A stretch of DNA of 64,000 nt, from contig OY856188.1 of NCBI GenBank assembly GCA_963693315.1, forward strand, positions 214,664,204 through 214,728,203, read 5' to 3'. Of the stretch, positions 24,583 to 35,959 are shown piece after piece; positions within the stretch are counted from its first letter, which is position 1; each line of letters begins with the position of its first letter. The position numbers and the translations under genes were made by a program. The stretch is from Diogma glabrata. Its lineage: Eukaryota; Arthropoda; Insecta; Diptera; Cylindrotomidae. The notes beneath the pieces were generated by a model. It ran no database searches and was not told the origin of the DNA. It was given only the letters and a program-made list of their open reading frames with translations.

Positions 24583-25901
24583 GAAACACGTGAAATCAGC
24601 CAAAAACCAGCAATTTTGGAAATGAGGTTTTAATTTTGTATATTTAGGTATTGGAGTTCTTTGACATCAATAAAAAAAATTTTCTGCGTTGTTATTTTTT
24701 TTTATTTTAACCCTGTCTTTAGATACAGGGTGATGAAAAAGCAAGAAATTGCCCGACGCTGGTGTCTTGAAATGGATCTACAGTCAACACTACTGATCCG
24801 ATTTTAATGTTATATAGCTCAAAATGTAGGTGTTGAGCAGATCTAATCTTCGTTAGGTTCTTCTTAAAGAATTGTAAAATTTCTTCAACTGATTTTGTAT
24901 ATGTGACCAAATCACATCGGTTGGTTGAAACCCATTGATTAAATTCGACTACAAAATAGCATGTCAGTGGCATTTTCATGCAACATCACACGGTAAAAGA
25001 CCTTGTGATGGAATTGGAGGAACAGTTAAAAGGAAAGCAGCTAGAGTGAGTCTTAAGAAGAATACGAGAAAGTTATATCAACACATCTTTAGTTTTATAA
25101 CTGGGCACCTGCTCCAGGCACTTTTCAAGATAAAATGCATTTTTGCTATGTAACGGAGGCAGGTTACATTGAAAAACGAAATCAAATAACTGATAGACAC
25201 GCCAATTTAAAAAAAATTCCTGCAACACGAGGATATCACTCATATATTCCTACAAATGGTCTTAGCTAGACGTTATTTTAACTCTAATGAATTTAGTAAT
25301 GTAAAATTAAATAAATGGTAAAAAATTTGTAAAATATTTATTTTGAGTTAAAATTAAAAATTTATTATAAAAACATATTGCATATCTAAAAAAAATTGTT
25401 CATTTTTTTAACTCCACTTTTTCTTATGATGAAAAATTTTGAGGCGTGTTGCAATAAAATTAATAAAAAAAAACAAAAAATTTTCCCCTCCTAAAAATTT
25501 TATAAAATGTTAGTAACATATTTATCTTACATATGCTAAAAAATCAAAAACTTTAAAAATACGTATTTCTGGAAAATCGATTTTGAATTTTTTCCCGTAA
25601 TTTTTCTAAAAGAAAATGTTCAATGCCATACAACTTGGAAATTACTATTTTGATTAGATCTGATCCTACATTTTGAGCTATATAACATTAAAATCGGATC
25701 AGTAGTTTTGACTGTAGAGCAATTTCAAGACACCAGGGTCGAGCAATTTCTTGATTTTTCATCACCCTGTATCTAAAGACAGGGTTAAAAAAAAAGATAA
25801 AACACAGAAAATTGATGTCAACGAATTCCAATACCTAAATATACAAAATCAAAACCTCCTTTCCAAAATTGCTGGTTTTTGGCTGATTTCACATGTTTTT
25901 C
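24583..25901. mobile_element. long-TIR DNA element inserted in RTE-like copy 3
   Basis: About 1.3 kb with terminal inverted repeats of about 265 bp (24583-24849 against 25901-25655): starts aaacaYgtgaaatcagcc, contains accctgtctttagatacagg, itself a short hairpin, and runs to agatctaatc. Nearly all of the arm matches. The element interrupts the RTE-like reading frame between the codons before and after YADD-upstream NNNILSIN. The target duplication was not resolved. The middle holds a short conserved ORF (next entry). Confidence 0.8.
24935..25153 (+). CDS. ORF with ATSHGK-PCDGIGGTVKR motif inside long-TIR element
   Basis: 72 codons. The N-terminal half reads CQWHFHATSHGKRPCDGIGG then TVKRKAARVSL, a Cys/His/Gly-rich segment that I recognise as a recurring motif of uncharacterised, probably transposon-linked arthropod proteins; no function is established from the motif itself. 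After SLKKNTRK the resemblance stops, which suggests a truncation or frameshift, and the frame ends at TAA near 25153. It lies between the inverted repeats, so it is either the remnant of the element's own protein or a captured exon. The exact start is uncertain, since the frame may be open upstream as part of a longer ancestral protein. Confidence 0.5.
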   Translation: MIKFDYKIACQWHFHATSHGKRPCDGIGGTVKRKAARVSLKKNTRKLYQHIFSFITGHLLQALFKIKCIFAM

Positions 25902-26569
25902 ACCTATAACAACAATATCTTGTTAATAAACTTTGTACAGTTGATCGCTTACGCAGATGATGTTGTCATCCTCGGCCGAGTGAACCCGGTATGAGTGAGA
26001 CTTTCAAGTAACTTGAGAGTGGTGTTATAGAGAAATTGGTCTGCAAATTAACTACGATAAAACCAAACATATGAATGTTTTCAGATGCTACACTCAAACA
26101 ACTGCATACTTACAGAAATAAAAGCTCGAATCGTTGCATGTAATCGACCTTTCTACTCCTATAAAACCTCTTCTTGGATCACCGTATGTGACAACTAACA
26201 CCAAACTCAAGCTATACAAGACATTGAGTAGACCGGTGGTGATGTATACCAACGTGAACCCTTACACAAAATGATGAATCGCATTTATCTGTATTTCAGC
26301 GTAAGATCCTATACGCTACATTTTGCTCTACTTAAGATGGAGCGTAAGAACCCGATATAACTTTGATATCAGAGACCTTCTTGAGGACCATGATATTTAT
26401 AAGGTCGTATTCGTTCCATCAATAAAGAATTGCTTGGCTTCGAAACGATTCACTGTCTGGAATGATTAAAACATGTACATATAAGTAGTCCAGGAAGTAG
26501 ACGACTGCAAGGAAAACCATGACTACACTAGGAGGCGGGCACAAAGAACGCCACAAAAAAAAAATAATA

Positions 26570-27540
26570 AATTGCTGATGCAATTTTGTCATTTGAACAA
26601 CAATTTTTTCATAGATTTATAGGTAACAATAAAAATGTGGGTAAATATAATGATTAGATTTAAGACCAAAGTACATTTAAAAAATTAGTAATACTACGTA
26701 TTTGTATTAGAAACAAAACACTGGAAAATATATTCTGAATCACACCTTCTTACACCTTAGCTGATATGAGTTATTTATATAGATTAGAAACTTTATAACA
26801 AAATTCCAATAAATTGCAACTGACTGCTAAACAATTCAAAGGTTCATCGCATATCTTTAAATAATTGTTTATATAGTAACTTATCAATCATTGAAACGGT
26901 CACGTGAAATTATTTTTATCTATAGCTTGCTAATAACGATTGTTCCCGTTTCTCAATTACTTCAACATACTAATTAATCCTAAGCACAAAAATAAAATAA
27001 AACAAATCTTTCAATCATGATATATTTAAAAAGTGTATTAATAAACACTTCAATAGCTAAAAACAAATTACAAGTGAATTTTGAAGTGTGACCACAATTT
27101 CGTGATAATAAAAACGTATTTTGATTAATTGTCACGTGAGTTTAGAGTATTTTTTTTTTGTAAATTAATTTTATTTTTTTCTGATAAATTGTAAAATTAA
27201 TAAATCGTGTTAAGATAATAAAAATTATTGATAGACAATAAATCATTTAAAAATTAATAATTAGTGTTGTAACTAGTTTTGGGAATTATTGTATACATAT
27301 TGTATATATGAATTTACAATATTGATAAAATTAATTTTTTTTTTCGGAAAAAGGATTAATTGAGATTTATGGATTTGTTTTTTACACAACTTGTTGAGTT
27401 ATGAAATTTGCTACGTTGAAGGTTTTAGTTATTTGTTATTTGTTTATTTAGTTGCGATAGAAGTTTTAGCGTGCTAAGATTCTATATACGATGCAGAGAG
27501 TTTAACTGGTATTAATTAGATTGATGACGTTTGCCATCTT
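26570..27540. other. AT-rich stretch, no gene seen
   Basis: No domain-bearing ORF or repeat boundary recognised. Confidence 0.4.
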
Positions 27541-27545
27541 GTTTT

Positions 27546-27730
27546 TTATCGATTAGAAATTGCTACAAATTGTTTTTTGCTAAATGAATTAATTGTAAAG
27601 GATAGGGTGGACGAAGCTCCTACTCCTATCAGTCCTACCGAGACCGCATGCTTACAGTCAATTATTTTGCCACTGTTGAGATGATCATACACTTTTTGTA
27701 CATCTGTCTCATGAAAGGTATTAAGACTTT
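27546..27730 (-). pseudogene. unidentified decayed ORF
   Basis: A short open minus-strand frame with less AT-rich, coding-like composition reads HETDVQKVYDHLNSGKIIDC then KHAVSVGLIGVGASSTLS, ending at TAA 27548-27546. I do not recognise the family. The frame upstream is closed by a TAA about 18 bases before its first codon, so it is a fragment, more likely from a transposon than a host exon. Confidence 0.3.
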
Positions 27731-27978
27731 AACGATGTTTTAGACGGTTACAGGTTCACTTATGCCACAGTTTGAGTTATGTTATTCATGCTATTCAGAA
27801 ACGCATTGTTCACAGTATTTAAAATAGTAATAGATGCTGAAAATTAGAAAATTTAATTATTTATAGTTTCTTTTATAGTTTCTTTAGTTGTAACAACGGT
27901 GCCAAATATTAAAAATATATTATAATAAAAAAACTTATCGTTCATTTCTTACACATTTTGTGCAGCAAATATGTATAA

Positions 27979-28212
27979 TTTTTTTTTTGTGGCGTTCATG
28001 CTCCATGTAGGAGCGATGCCAAGCTAATCAGCTTCGAATATGCACCACGGTCACTCGCAATAGTGACATAATTACAATGGCAGCCGATTTTTTAAGGTCG
28101 TTTATTAGGTCCGTCTCCCATTGCAGTCGTGGTCTACCTCTGGATCGCCCCCTCCCTGGGGTACTAACGTACTCTAGAGCGCCGAATAATGTACCTCCCC
28201 AAATAAAAAACC
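27979..28212 (-). mobile_element. RTE-like 3' end fragment
   Basis: On the minus strand it encodes LFGALEYVSTPGRGRSRGRP then RLQWETDLINDLKKSA, the usual basic C-terminal stretch of RTE-like ORFs, then gaacgccac and an A-tract (27988-27979 on this strand). The same terminal words occur at 26549 in copy 3. It directly abuts the pogo-like element. Confidence 0.75.
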
Positions 28213-29204
28213 AGTGGTATCTAATTTCCAAACAATATACCATGGTATATTATTACAGATAAAACATTATTTCAAAAACTGATAAAGGAAAAATATAATT
28301 TGTTTTGAGTAAGAGAAACAATTGTTTTACTTTTTCACAAATTTATATAGTGTAAACATATGATAAACCGTTTCCCATATTTTGTGTAAAAGTTTGCTAT
28401 TCAGTCATAGGTACAAGTATAGTTTTTGTGATACGTGATTTATAGTGATACGCATATAGCTACTCGTGTTCTCGTTCAGTATTTTTATATGGTTAAAAAT
28501 AATAATCAATACTAATAATCCGTTTTATTTATGGATTCACAGTTCACAAAAAAGTGGAAGTTCTAAAGAATCTAAAAAAACAATGCAAAACTGAGGTTGT
28601 GTTCATTCCCCAGCAATTAACAACTTTTTTACAACCATTAGATGTAGCAGTTAGTCATTCATTTGAACGTTCATTTAACGCAGTGAATGTTATGAACGGC
28701 ATGAAAAATATCGAATTAAAATATTCAAAAAAAGGCTTTCATCAGCGGCCATAATACCAATCCATTGTGGCGTTAGTTGGTAAGGCGAAAAAACGTTGGC
28801 ATGTGACATAATTTAAAAAGATTAGAATGCTGTGAATTTCAAACTAGAAAAACGCAATTACTATTGAAAAATTGAATTCAAAATTAACGCGCATTATATA
28901 TAATGGAAAGAACATGAAGTGCCCAGTTTATTTGAGGAATCTTATTCTCCGTCCATTAGATGAGGAAAACATTCATACCATATAACGAAACAGATTCGGT
29001 TTGTACTTAAATTTAAATAGGGGAATTTTTTGCTATTTATGAGTTCTTAAGTACATATTAATTTTTATTATTTTATATTATTTTTTGAATTTTATTATTT
29101 ATATACATTTACGAAATGTATAATAGAAAGGTATAATGTTTTATATTTTTTATTAAACCATTTGTTAGAAAATTTACACTAGTGTTTCGAATTAGTATAC
29201 CACT
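28213..29204 (+). mobile_element. pogo/Tigger-like DNA element, degenerate
   Basis: Ends agtggtat-ctaattYc are an imperfect inverted repeat of about 16 bp (28213-28229 and 29189-29204); with the preceding base the left end reads cagtggt, like pogo-type CAGT termini. The region holds a piece of DDE transposase (next entry). The palindromic word ataccatggtat lies near both ends (about 28237 and 29243, the latter just outside). Confidence 0.55.
28554..28754 (+). pseudogene. pogo/Tigger-type DDE transposase fragment
   Basis: Frame reads KTEVVFIPQQLTTFLQPLDV then AVSHSFERSF. The motif (IPxxLTxxLQPLDVxVxxxF) is characteristic of the DDE_1 domain of pogo/Tigger transposases, between the second and third catalytic acidic residues, and also occurs in CENP-B/jerky proteins. 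A stop follows GFHQRP, yet similar sequence (IVALVGKAKKRW) continues in frame afterwards, so this is a decayed copy. Zinc or HTH DNA-binding domain and the first catalytic Asp are not present. Confidence 0.85.
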
Positions 29205-29344
29205 ATAGAATACTATTTGGAAAAAGTTTTCCAATAATGCACCATGGTATACTATTAAAGTATTTAAAATAAATCAAATTTTCTTCAAATTCCATATAGT
29301 ATGCCATGGTTCATTACTTGGCACTCTACGGTACATTTTTTTTT

Positions 29345-29776
29345 AATCATTTCAGACTGTGAATCGGCTCGTAGAACATGCCCAAACCAAGCAATTCTGT
29401 TGGAACGGATACAACCTATCATATCTGGACCCTCAAAGGGAGAGTACAGAACGCGATATAACTTTGAGATCAGAGACATTGATCTCAAAGTTATATCGTG
29501 TTCTGTACTCTCCATCGTCTGTCTTAAGTGGAATTTCGTAGGATCTTATGCTCAAACACAGATAAATGTGATTCGTCATGTTGTGTAAGTGTCCACGTTT
29601 GTGACCCATACATCACAACCGGTCTAATCAACGTCTTGTATAACTTGAGTTTGGTGTTAGTTAGTGTTTCACATATGGTGATCCAAGGAGAGGCTTAATT
29701 GAGTAGAAAGTTCGATTACCTGCAGCGATTCAAGATTTTATAATGAATCAAGCATCCCAAATATTTAAAAGATTCA
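29345..29776 (-). mobile_element. RTE-like 3' fragment with internal inverted duplication
   Basis: Minus strand matches the region after the RT domain of copy 1 (tcacaaacgtNgacNcttac, gacgatggagagta) and then encodes SNRIAWFGHVLRA. At 29440-29514 a segment of about 35 bp (gagtacagaacNcgatataa...gagatca) is present twice head to head, replacing the normal RDLLEDHD region seen in copy 3. Confidence 0.8.
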
Positions 29777-30169
29777 CTGAGAAAAAAAGCTACGTAATAT
29801 TAACCAAATTGGTTTTATTAAAATATTTTTGTTAAAATAACATAGTTTATGTTACGTTTCAATAAAATTGACTTTGCTATTTTTTTTCAATTATGTTATT
29901 AATACAAAAATAGCTTCGTTATTTTGCCTAAGCAAATACATTTTGTAAACAAACATTGATTTTGTTAAAATTGCATGGCTCCAGTTATTTTAACATAGCG
30001 GAAGTTTATTTTTATTAAAAATGGTAAAAATATTTAACATATACTCTGTAAAGCATATATTATAATAACAGAGCGCTATGTTAAGAGAAATTGAGTTTAC
30101 GAGGCTAAGTTGAAGTAACGGAGCACTATGTTAATTAAATTGAAAGAATTGTTATAAGTATGTAGTGCT

Positions 30170-31770
30170 ATTTTAAAATAAGAGAACATTTTGTGAAATG
30201 TCAAAATTCATTTAAGGATTGCATTTAAAATTAATTCCATTTGAAACGTGTTTTTTTTGTGCTTGGATATGAAAAAAACATCTCTTGCAACTAAAAAAAC
30301 ACTTTATAGATTGCTAAAGTAAAGGATGATATACAACATTAAATTATTTAAAAATTTAACAGGTAAGCAATTCAATCTTTTTATGAAGCATTTACTTATC
30401 TTTAATTATATTTATATTACATATTAAATTTAAATTAATATTATATATTATTATTTTTGAAATCCTGATAGCTCGATTTCTATTCGCAGAAAACTTATTA
30501 GTATTATAACACAAGATGATATAAGTAAAGTTTATACGGGTAACAAATACTGGGAAAAGATGCAATTCGAGCATTACATATATAAATTTCAGGAGAGGAG
30601 AAGAATAAAGAATCGGTGAGTTAAATTTAAATGTTTTCCGCTTGCTAAAAAATTTTTACGGTTTTGTTAACTGAACTAAATTAATCTGAGTTTATACACT
30701 CATATAATCTGAGATTATAATCTGAGTTTTAACTTTGAAAAATATAGCTTTATATAAAAATTTAAAATAAATTAAAGTTAAAACTCGAACTATTTTCTGA
30801 ATTAAATATACTCAATTTTGTTTACAGAATTAATTTGCTCAAATTGATTTTAATTTGGCAACGACAACGCAACATATTCGAATACCATAAATAAAAATTT
30901 TATGTACCCATTTCAAGAAATATTTTAAAAGAACAACAATCTGTAGTAACACCATCTACATTATCCATAACCGACAGTTTCATTAAATAGTTTAAGGAAT
31001 CTTAGTTATCTTAAATCTGTTTTATCCATCGTATATGATATGTTTTCTTTTATTAAATTTTAGATTTAAAATAATCAACTTCTATAATCTATTCGAATTT
31101 TAAACATTATTTAATTTTTTTGATTTGTATTAGCTGAAGTTATTATAGTCGAAATGCAAATTTTAATAAAACAAATACATTTATTAAAACTATATACCTC
31201 CATTTTAAATGTTAATTACAATTCTTCTCGGGATAATATTTTTATATTAAACAATCGTTTTATAAGCATTTATAATAAACAAAATAAATTATAGCGAATA
31301 ATTAATAAATAAATACATAAATAAATTATAATGATAAATAAATTTTAATAAATAAATAAATTATAATACATTATAAATAACACTTATATACATAATAAAA
31401 ATGTTCATTTAACATAAATATATACATTAAGGTGACTTTACTAATAATACAATAATTTAATTTATATAATTAAGTTGTGTAATTAAAATACAATTTTCTA
31501 TTATATATATATAAGTATTAATAAAATCATTGTTATTAAATAAATTTATTTTGAGTACATTGAAAAAGTGTTTTTATTCCCAATTTTAGAAGGAGTTCAA
31601 AGGTCCAAAATTGTTAATTTTAACCAAGGTTCTATAAAATATATAGTTATTTTAATTATGGCAGTCACTTCATTAGTATGTATAAATAACAAATAATTCT
31701 ATTGTTTTCACTTAGCAAAGTTACATAGTGAAATAAAAGTTTTACAAAATTATGTTAAAAGTACATATAC
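30170..31770. other. very AT-rich, simple (TAAA)-type tracts
   Basis: Contains runs of aataaataaat at about 31295-31380. No gene. Confidence 0.45.
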
Positions 31771-31774
31771 CTTT

Positions 31775-32225
31775 GTTATGCTAATTAAATCTTTATAATT
31801 GGCTATGTTGGTATAACAAAATATTATTTTTTTTTTACTAAAAACTATGTCGTTTTATAAAAAAGCTATGTAAAAGTACATATCGTCGCTTTAATAATGA
31901 AATGGCGTATACGCAAAAGTATAGTTTCGAGATATTTGAGTTTAAAGTTTGATGTGCGCATGCATTTGCATGGACGTTAATTTATAATTTATTAATTTTT
32001 ACCCCCAGTCATAAAATAATTCGAAAATGTAAAAACACCAATTCAAAGATACCCTTATGGGGAATGCAGCGCACCTATTATATAAAAACAACGTATAAAT
32101 AGCATACGTTGTTTCATTATTAAAGCGACGATATATGTTTGTTAAACTAACTTATCTTTAAAAATCGGCTATGTTGTTATAGGAAAATATTATATTTTGT
32201 TTACAAAAAACTATGTCGTTTTGTA
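31775..32225. repeat. direct repeat pair flanking MITE copy B
   Basis: ggctatgttggtataacaaa...aaaaactatgtcgtttt at about 31780-31857 recurs as ggctatgttgttataggaaa...aaaaactatgtcgtttt at about 32169-32223. The MITE at 31883-32131 lies between them. Confidence 0.6.
31883..32131. mobile_element. MITE, TCGTCGC family, copy B
   Basis: 249 bp, inverted repeats tcgtcgctttaataatgaaa at both ends, TA on both sides (31881-31882, 32132-32133). The internal ccttatggggaatgcagcgc is the complement of the matching segment in copy A (2374-3056). It is shorter by an internal deletion. Confidence 0.85.
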
Positions 32226-32396
32226 CAGAAATGAGTTTGTAAATTTATGTATATTTAAAATAGCAAAAAATGTTCTAATAACAAAGTGCTAAGGTGGCTG
32301 AAAACTCACATAAATTTCTGTTAAATTAATACGTGTTTTCTGTTGAAAATACTTATTTTTTTAAATTAAATTATTTTTTTAAACTTTTTTTTGACT

Positions 32397-34980
32397 CCGT
32401 CAACTCGTTCATCGCCGCACATCAAATCTTTTTTTTCAGCCTCTCTTGAAACTTCATATGTTTGGTTTTATCGTAGTTAATTTGAAAACCAATTTTTCTA
32501 GCACCACTCTCAAGCAACTTGAAAGTCTCACTAATAACAGCTTCACTTCGGCCGAGGATGACAACATCATCAGCGTACGCGATCATCTGTACTGAGTTTA
32601 TTGACAAGATATTGTTGTTAGTCGGTAGTTTCTTTTGATGGCACACATATTCCAAGGCTAGATTAAAGAGTATAGTAGAGATAGCATCACCTTGTCTTAG
32701 CATCACCCGGAGTCGACCTTAAAAAACCTTGAGATATCGTTCTCTATACTCGTACACAGCATTGAGAGTTCTGTACTGTCATTTTGCATAGTAATACCAG
32801 TTAACCCGGAATTCCCATCGACACCAGAGCAGACCATAGAGTCTATCATTCGAGAGAGTCGTAGGCCTGCCTGAAATCGATGAAGAGTTGGTGCACAGGT
32901 ATGTTGAACTCTTGACACTTTTCCAAAATCATCCTTATCGAGAAAAGTGCATCGGTGATACCTCGGCCTTGCCGGAAGCCACACTGATATTCTCCAAATA
33001 GTTGTTCAGCAAAACGATTGATTTTGGCTAGCAAAATGTATGAAAAGATCTTATATGCTGTGCAGAGGAGAGCGATTCCTTTGTAATTTGCACATTGTAG
33101 GCAATTACCTTTTTTATGGATTGCTATCAACATAGCTGAGTTCCAGTCCTGTGGCATGGTTTCAGTCCTCCAGATCATTTGAATCAATTCAAACAATCTT
33201 AAGGATAGAGTTTCACCACCATGTACAATCATTTCGGATGTTATATCGTCGATACCAGGTGCTTTATTGCATTTTAACTTTGACAGCGTCGCTTCGAATT
33301 CTTGCTGGTCAAGTTGCTGGTCACTTAAGTTGAGAAGATTCTCAAAATAAGCGGCCAAAGTATCTAAAATATTTTTAAGGTAGCTCCCCATCTTCGTTTT
33401 GAATAGCAGTCGATCTAGTTTGAGGGCCCTTCTTTAAGGTTTTAACCTGTTGAAAGAAGTTGTGCGATTGATGTTCTTTATTGAAGCTTTCAATCTTCTC
33501 ACACTGTCTCTTCCGCCATGCTCTCTTCGTTCGTCTACATAGCTCTGTAACGGTTTGTCTTGCCATTTTATAGTTGTCCTTCGTGGACCTGGTGTTGCGT
33601 CCTTGTAAACACTTCAGATAGCAATCTCTTTTGTATTGAATAGCATCAAGGCATGTTTGATCCATCCATGGCTTCTGGGAGTGGTTTTGTGGTCGTCCAA
33701 GTATTCCCTCAGCAGCGCTTAAAACAGCATCTTTGAGCAAATACCATGACCTATCGACATCTCCAGTAATGGCTCTTGATTTCTCCAATGTTTTGGCAAT
33801 ATGGCTTCTATTTTTCTCTTCTTTTTCAGCATTCTTTAGTGATGAGATGCTAAAACGTTTCCGTTGATTGAATTTTGGAATGCCTGAATGTGGAAAATAG
33901 AACCTTATTTTAGCACATACAAGGAAATGGTCACTTCCAATGTATGCACCTCTAAAGGATCGCACATCCAGAAGACTAGAAATGCAACGGGCTGTAACAA
34001 GTTCTTGATCAATTTGATTTCGGTTTCCATTCGGTGAGACCCAAGTCTGCTTCTGAATCGATCGATGCGGAAAGAAAGTACTGGCAATTCTCAAATTATT
34101 TGATAATGCAAACTCAGTCATTCTTTCACCTTGATCATTCGAATTCCAATACAGGCTACTGGAACCCACTACACTTCCATAAGAAATATCTCTTCCAACC
34201 TGCCCATTAAAGTCGCCAAGAACCATGATAAAGTCGCGTGCTGGTGTTTGTTTCATAACCTCTTCCAGTGCTATGTAGAAAGTATCCTTCTCGTCGACGG
34301 TCTTAGCTTCAGTAGGTGCATGCACGGCAATATGAGAAATATTGTTGTATGTACCGCGTACTCGCGATCCTCCTCGGAATGAATTTCATCACGGCTTCTT
34401 GTATGCGTGCACCAAAAAGAAAGCCAGTTCCAAATTCTCTTCGAGAAGGATGACCACTACAGTATAGAGAGTGACTATCCAAATCTTGTTTTCCGATTAT
34501 CGGCTGTCTATAGTATAGTATAGAATAAGAAATTATTCTTGCAGAGCTATGATATCCATCCAATACTTCTCAGCCTCTGTTTCTAAATTTATAAGAGCAT
34601 CAGGAACGCCAAGGCTGCGCATGTTCTACGTTCCGATTCGGTAGTCTGGTCTTTTTTCACGTTTAGGTAAAATTCTGTTTTTGTGTCCGGGTCTGATATT
34701 CTCTTTTTGATTACCAAATTTACCAAATTAGTTTTTTTCGGAGGTTAGGGTTTTAACTTTAGGCGCAACCCGAATTGTCGTGAATGGGTCAGTTCTGCAT
34801 CTTAAGGTCACCAGAAACAACCTTTTTACACGTTTATATAGCGAGCTTGGGTCACATTGATTTTAAGGCACCAAGTTGCCATGATGCAGCGTCATTCACT
34901 AAGCAGCTTCTACCACCCTTATTCTGTCAGAATTACCCAGACAGCACAGCGTAGACGTCGAATTTCGGATTTCGCTACCC
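32397..34980 (-). mobile_element. RTE-like non-LTR retrotransposon, copy 2 (3' truncated)
   Basis: The best preserved copy here. Its 5' end is colinear with copy 1 from about gggtagcgaaatccgaaatt (34980 leftwards). The 3' end stops just after the codons for LMCGDERVDG, short of the tail region. The 5' untranslated region of about 300 bp is shared with copy 1. Identity to copy 1 is high by eye, so both derive from the same family. Confidence 0.88.
32422..34563 (-). pseudogene. endonuclease-reverse transcriptase ORF, broken in few places
   Basis: A single frame of 316 codons (34325-33375) holds the endonuclease from MHAPTEAKTVDEKDTFYI, with GDFNGQVGRD (34217-34188) and SDHFLVCAKI, then the linker rich in Lys/Arg. 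The reverse transcriptase follows in a shifted frame (33391-32846) with KCNKAPGIDDITSEM, HKKGN, GFRQGRGITDA and FIDFRQAYDSLE. A second shift at about 32850-32700 precedes RQGDAISTILFNLALEYV and the catalytic YADDVVILG (32577-32551). The endonuclease N-terminus (34563-34440) is separated by another shift. Catalytic motifs are intact, but frameshifts make it inactive. Confidence 0.88.
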
Positions 34981-34999
34981 AGTTAGTCTAAAAATTATT

Positions 35000-35800
35000 T
35001 GAAATATCTATAATATATAGTTGTCAACGAGGGACGTTATAGAGTCATGATAACAGTATAAAATATGGTATAATATGCCAATGTTTCATGATTGGATATA
35101 GGAAATAAAAATAAAATCGTCAACAGCAAATACATTTGTTTAAAACTTTTACAGGAACAAACCTAAACTGGAGTCGCCAATAATCCAGCCTGTTGGCATA
35201 TTTCTTGATCATGGGACACACTTGCTACCTCAATGATTAAAGCCCAGATGATAGAGTTACATGTAGGCGGTTTTTTTCGAGCAAGCAATAGCGTGCCATC
35301 ATCAATTGGAATATTCCACAGCTGATATTGAGGATGCTACGGTCGTTGAATAGAGTATTGCTAATGGTATGTGATATCTCAAGTTAACTCGTATGCCAAT
35401 TGTTTGACGGATTTGTCACACTCGTAGATCAAAAATTGCAAATCAATAAAAACTGATCCATGCGGGAAAAAAAATATTTAAAAAAAAAAACTACAAAATA
35501 CACTTATATTTCACTGAGTTCTTATTTCTTTAATGTCTCTTAGATTTAATTTAAAATATTTTTTAGTATTAGCTCCAAAAAATGATTACTTTTAGAACTG
35601 GTTAGAGTTCGCAAAATTGTATTTTAGCGGCCTAGTACTTAAAGTCGTTATGACAACACTTTAGCGGATTCAAAATTTGTTTTCATTTTATATTATAAAT
35701 ATTTTCAAATTATAATCACAATTGCTTTGATAAGTTTTGTTCAAAAATCAAATTTTTAGGTACGCAAGAATACAAATTAAGCAATAAATTAGAAAAAAAA
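35000..35800. other. no gene; block similar to 7205-7285
   Basis: The block at 35362-35440 resembles 7205-7285 (tgatatctcaNgttaact and ttgtcacac...tagatc). Both lie upstream of minus-strand RTE-like sequences. The rest is unremarkable. Confidence 0.4.
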
Positions 35801-35838
35801 TCCTAAGAGCTAATACAAAAAAATGTTGTATGCAACAC

Positions 35839-35940
35839 GTACGCAAATGGCTTTAGCAGACTCATCTTCATATTACAGACTCGGCTAATGCCTCGTCCGG
35901 AAACATTACGATTCGTCCGCTAAAACCATATTTAGCGTAC
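35839..35940. repeat. hairpin repeat 3 (shared GCTAATGC tip)
   Basis: Arms gtacgcaaatggctttagca and tttagcgtac pair imperfectly; the tip at 35879-35897 is gactcggctaatgcctcgtc. Sequence of the arms is unrelated to the other three hairpins. Confidence 0.55.
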
Positions 35941-35959
35941 TGGTTACATAAACTACTAT

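Larger units (their letters stand above)
23560..26565 (+). mobile_element. RTE-like retrotransposon, copy 3, heavily decayed and split
   Basis: Two colinear parts, about 23560-24562 and 25902-26565, follow the linker, RT and 3' region of copy 1: gatgctattttaagcgctgc, aaagcacctggcatcaacga, gcttacgcNgatgatgttgt (catalytic box, about 25943), and gtaagatcNtacgctacatt. It ends in gaacgccac plus an A-rich tail at about 26549-26565, matching the tail of the fragment at 27979, so this appears to be the true 3' end. Many stops and deletions; a repeated segment occurs around 24020-24240. The gap is a long-TIR element (24583-25901). Confidence 0.8.

Noticed and set aside
29776..32270. cactgagaaaaaaagc as a MITE left end
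   Set aside because: No convincing inverted right end was found, so the element cannot be delimited.
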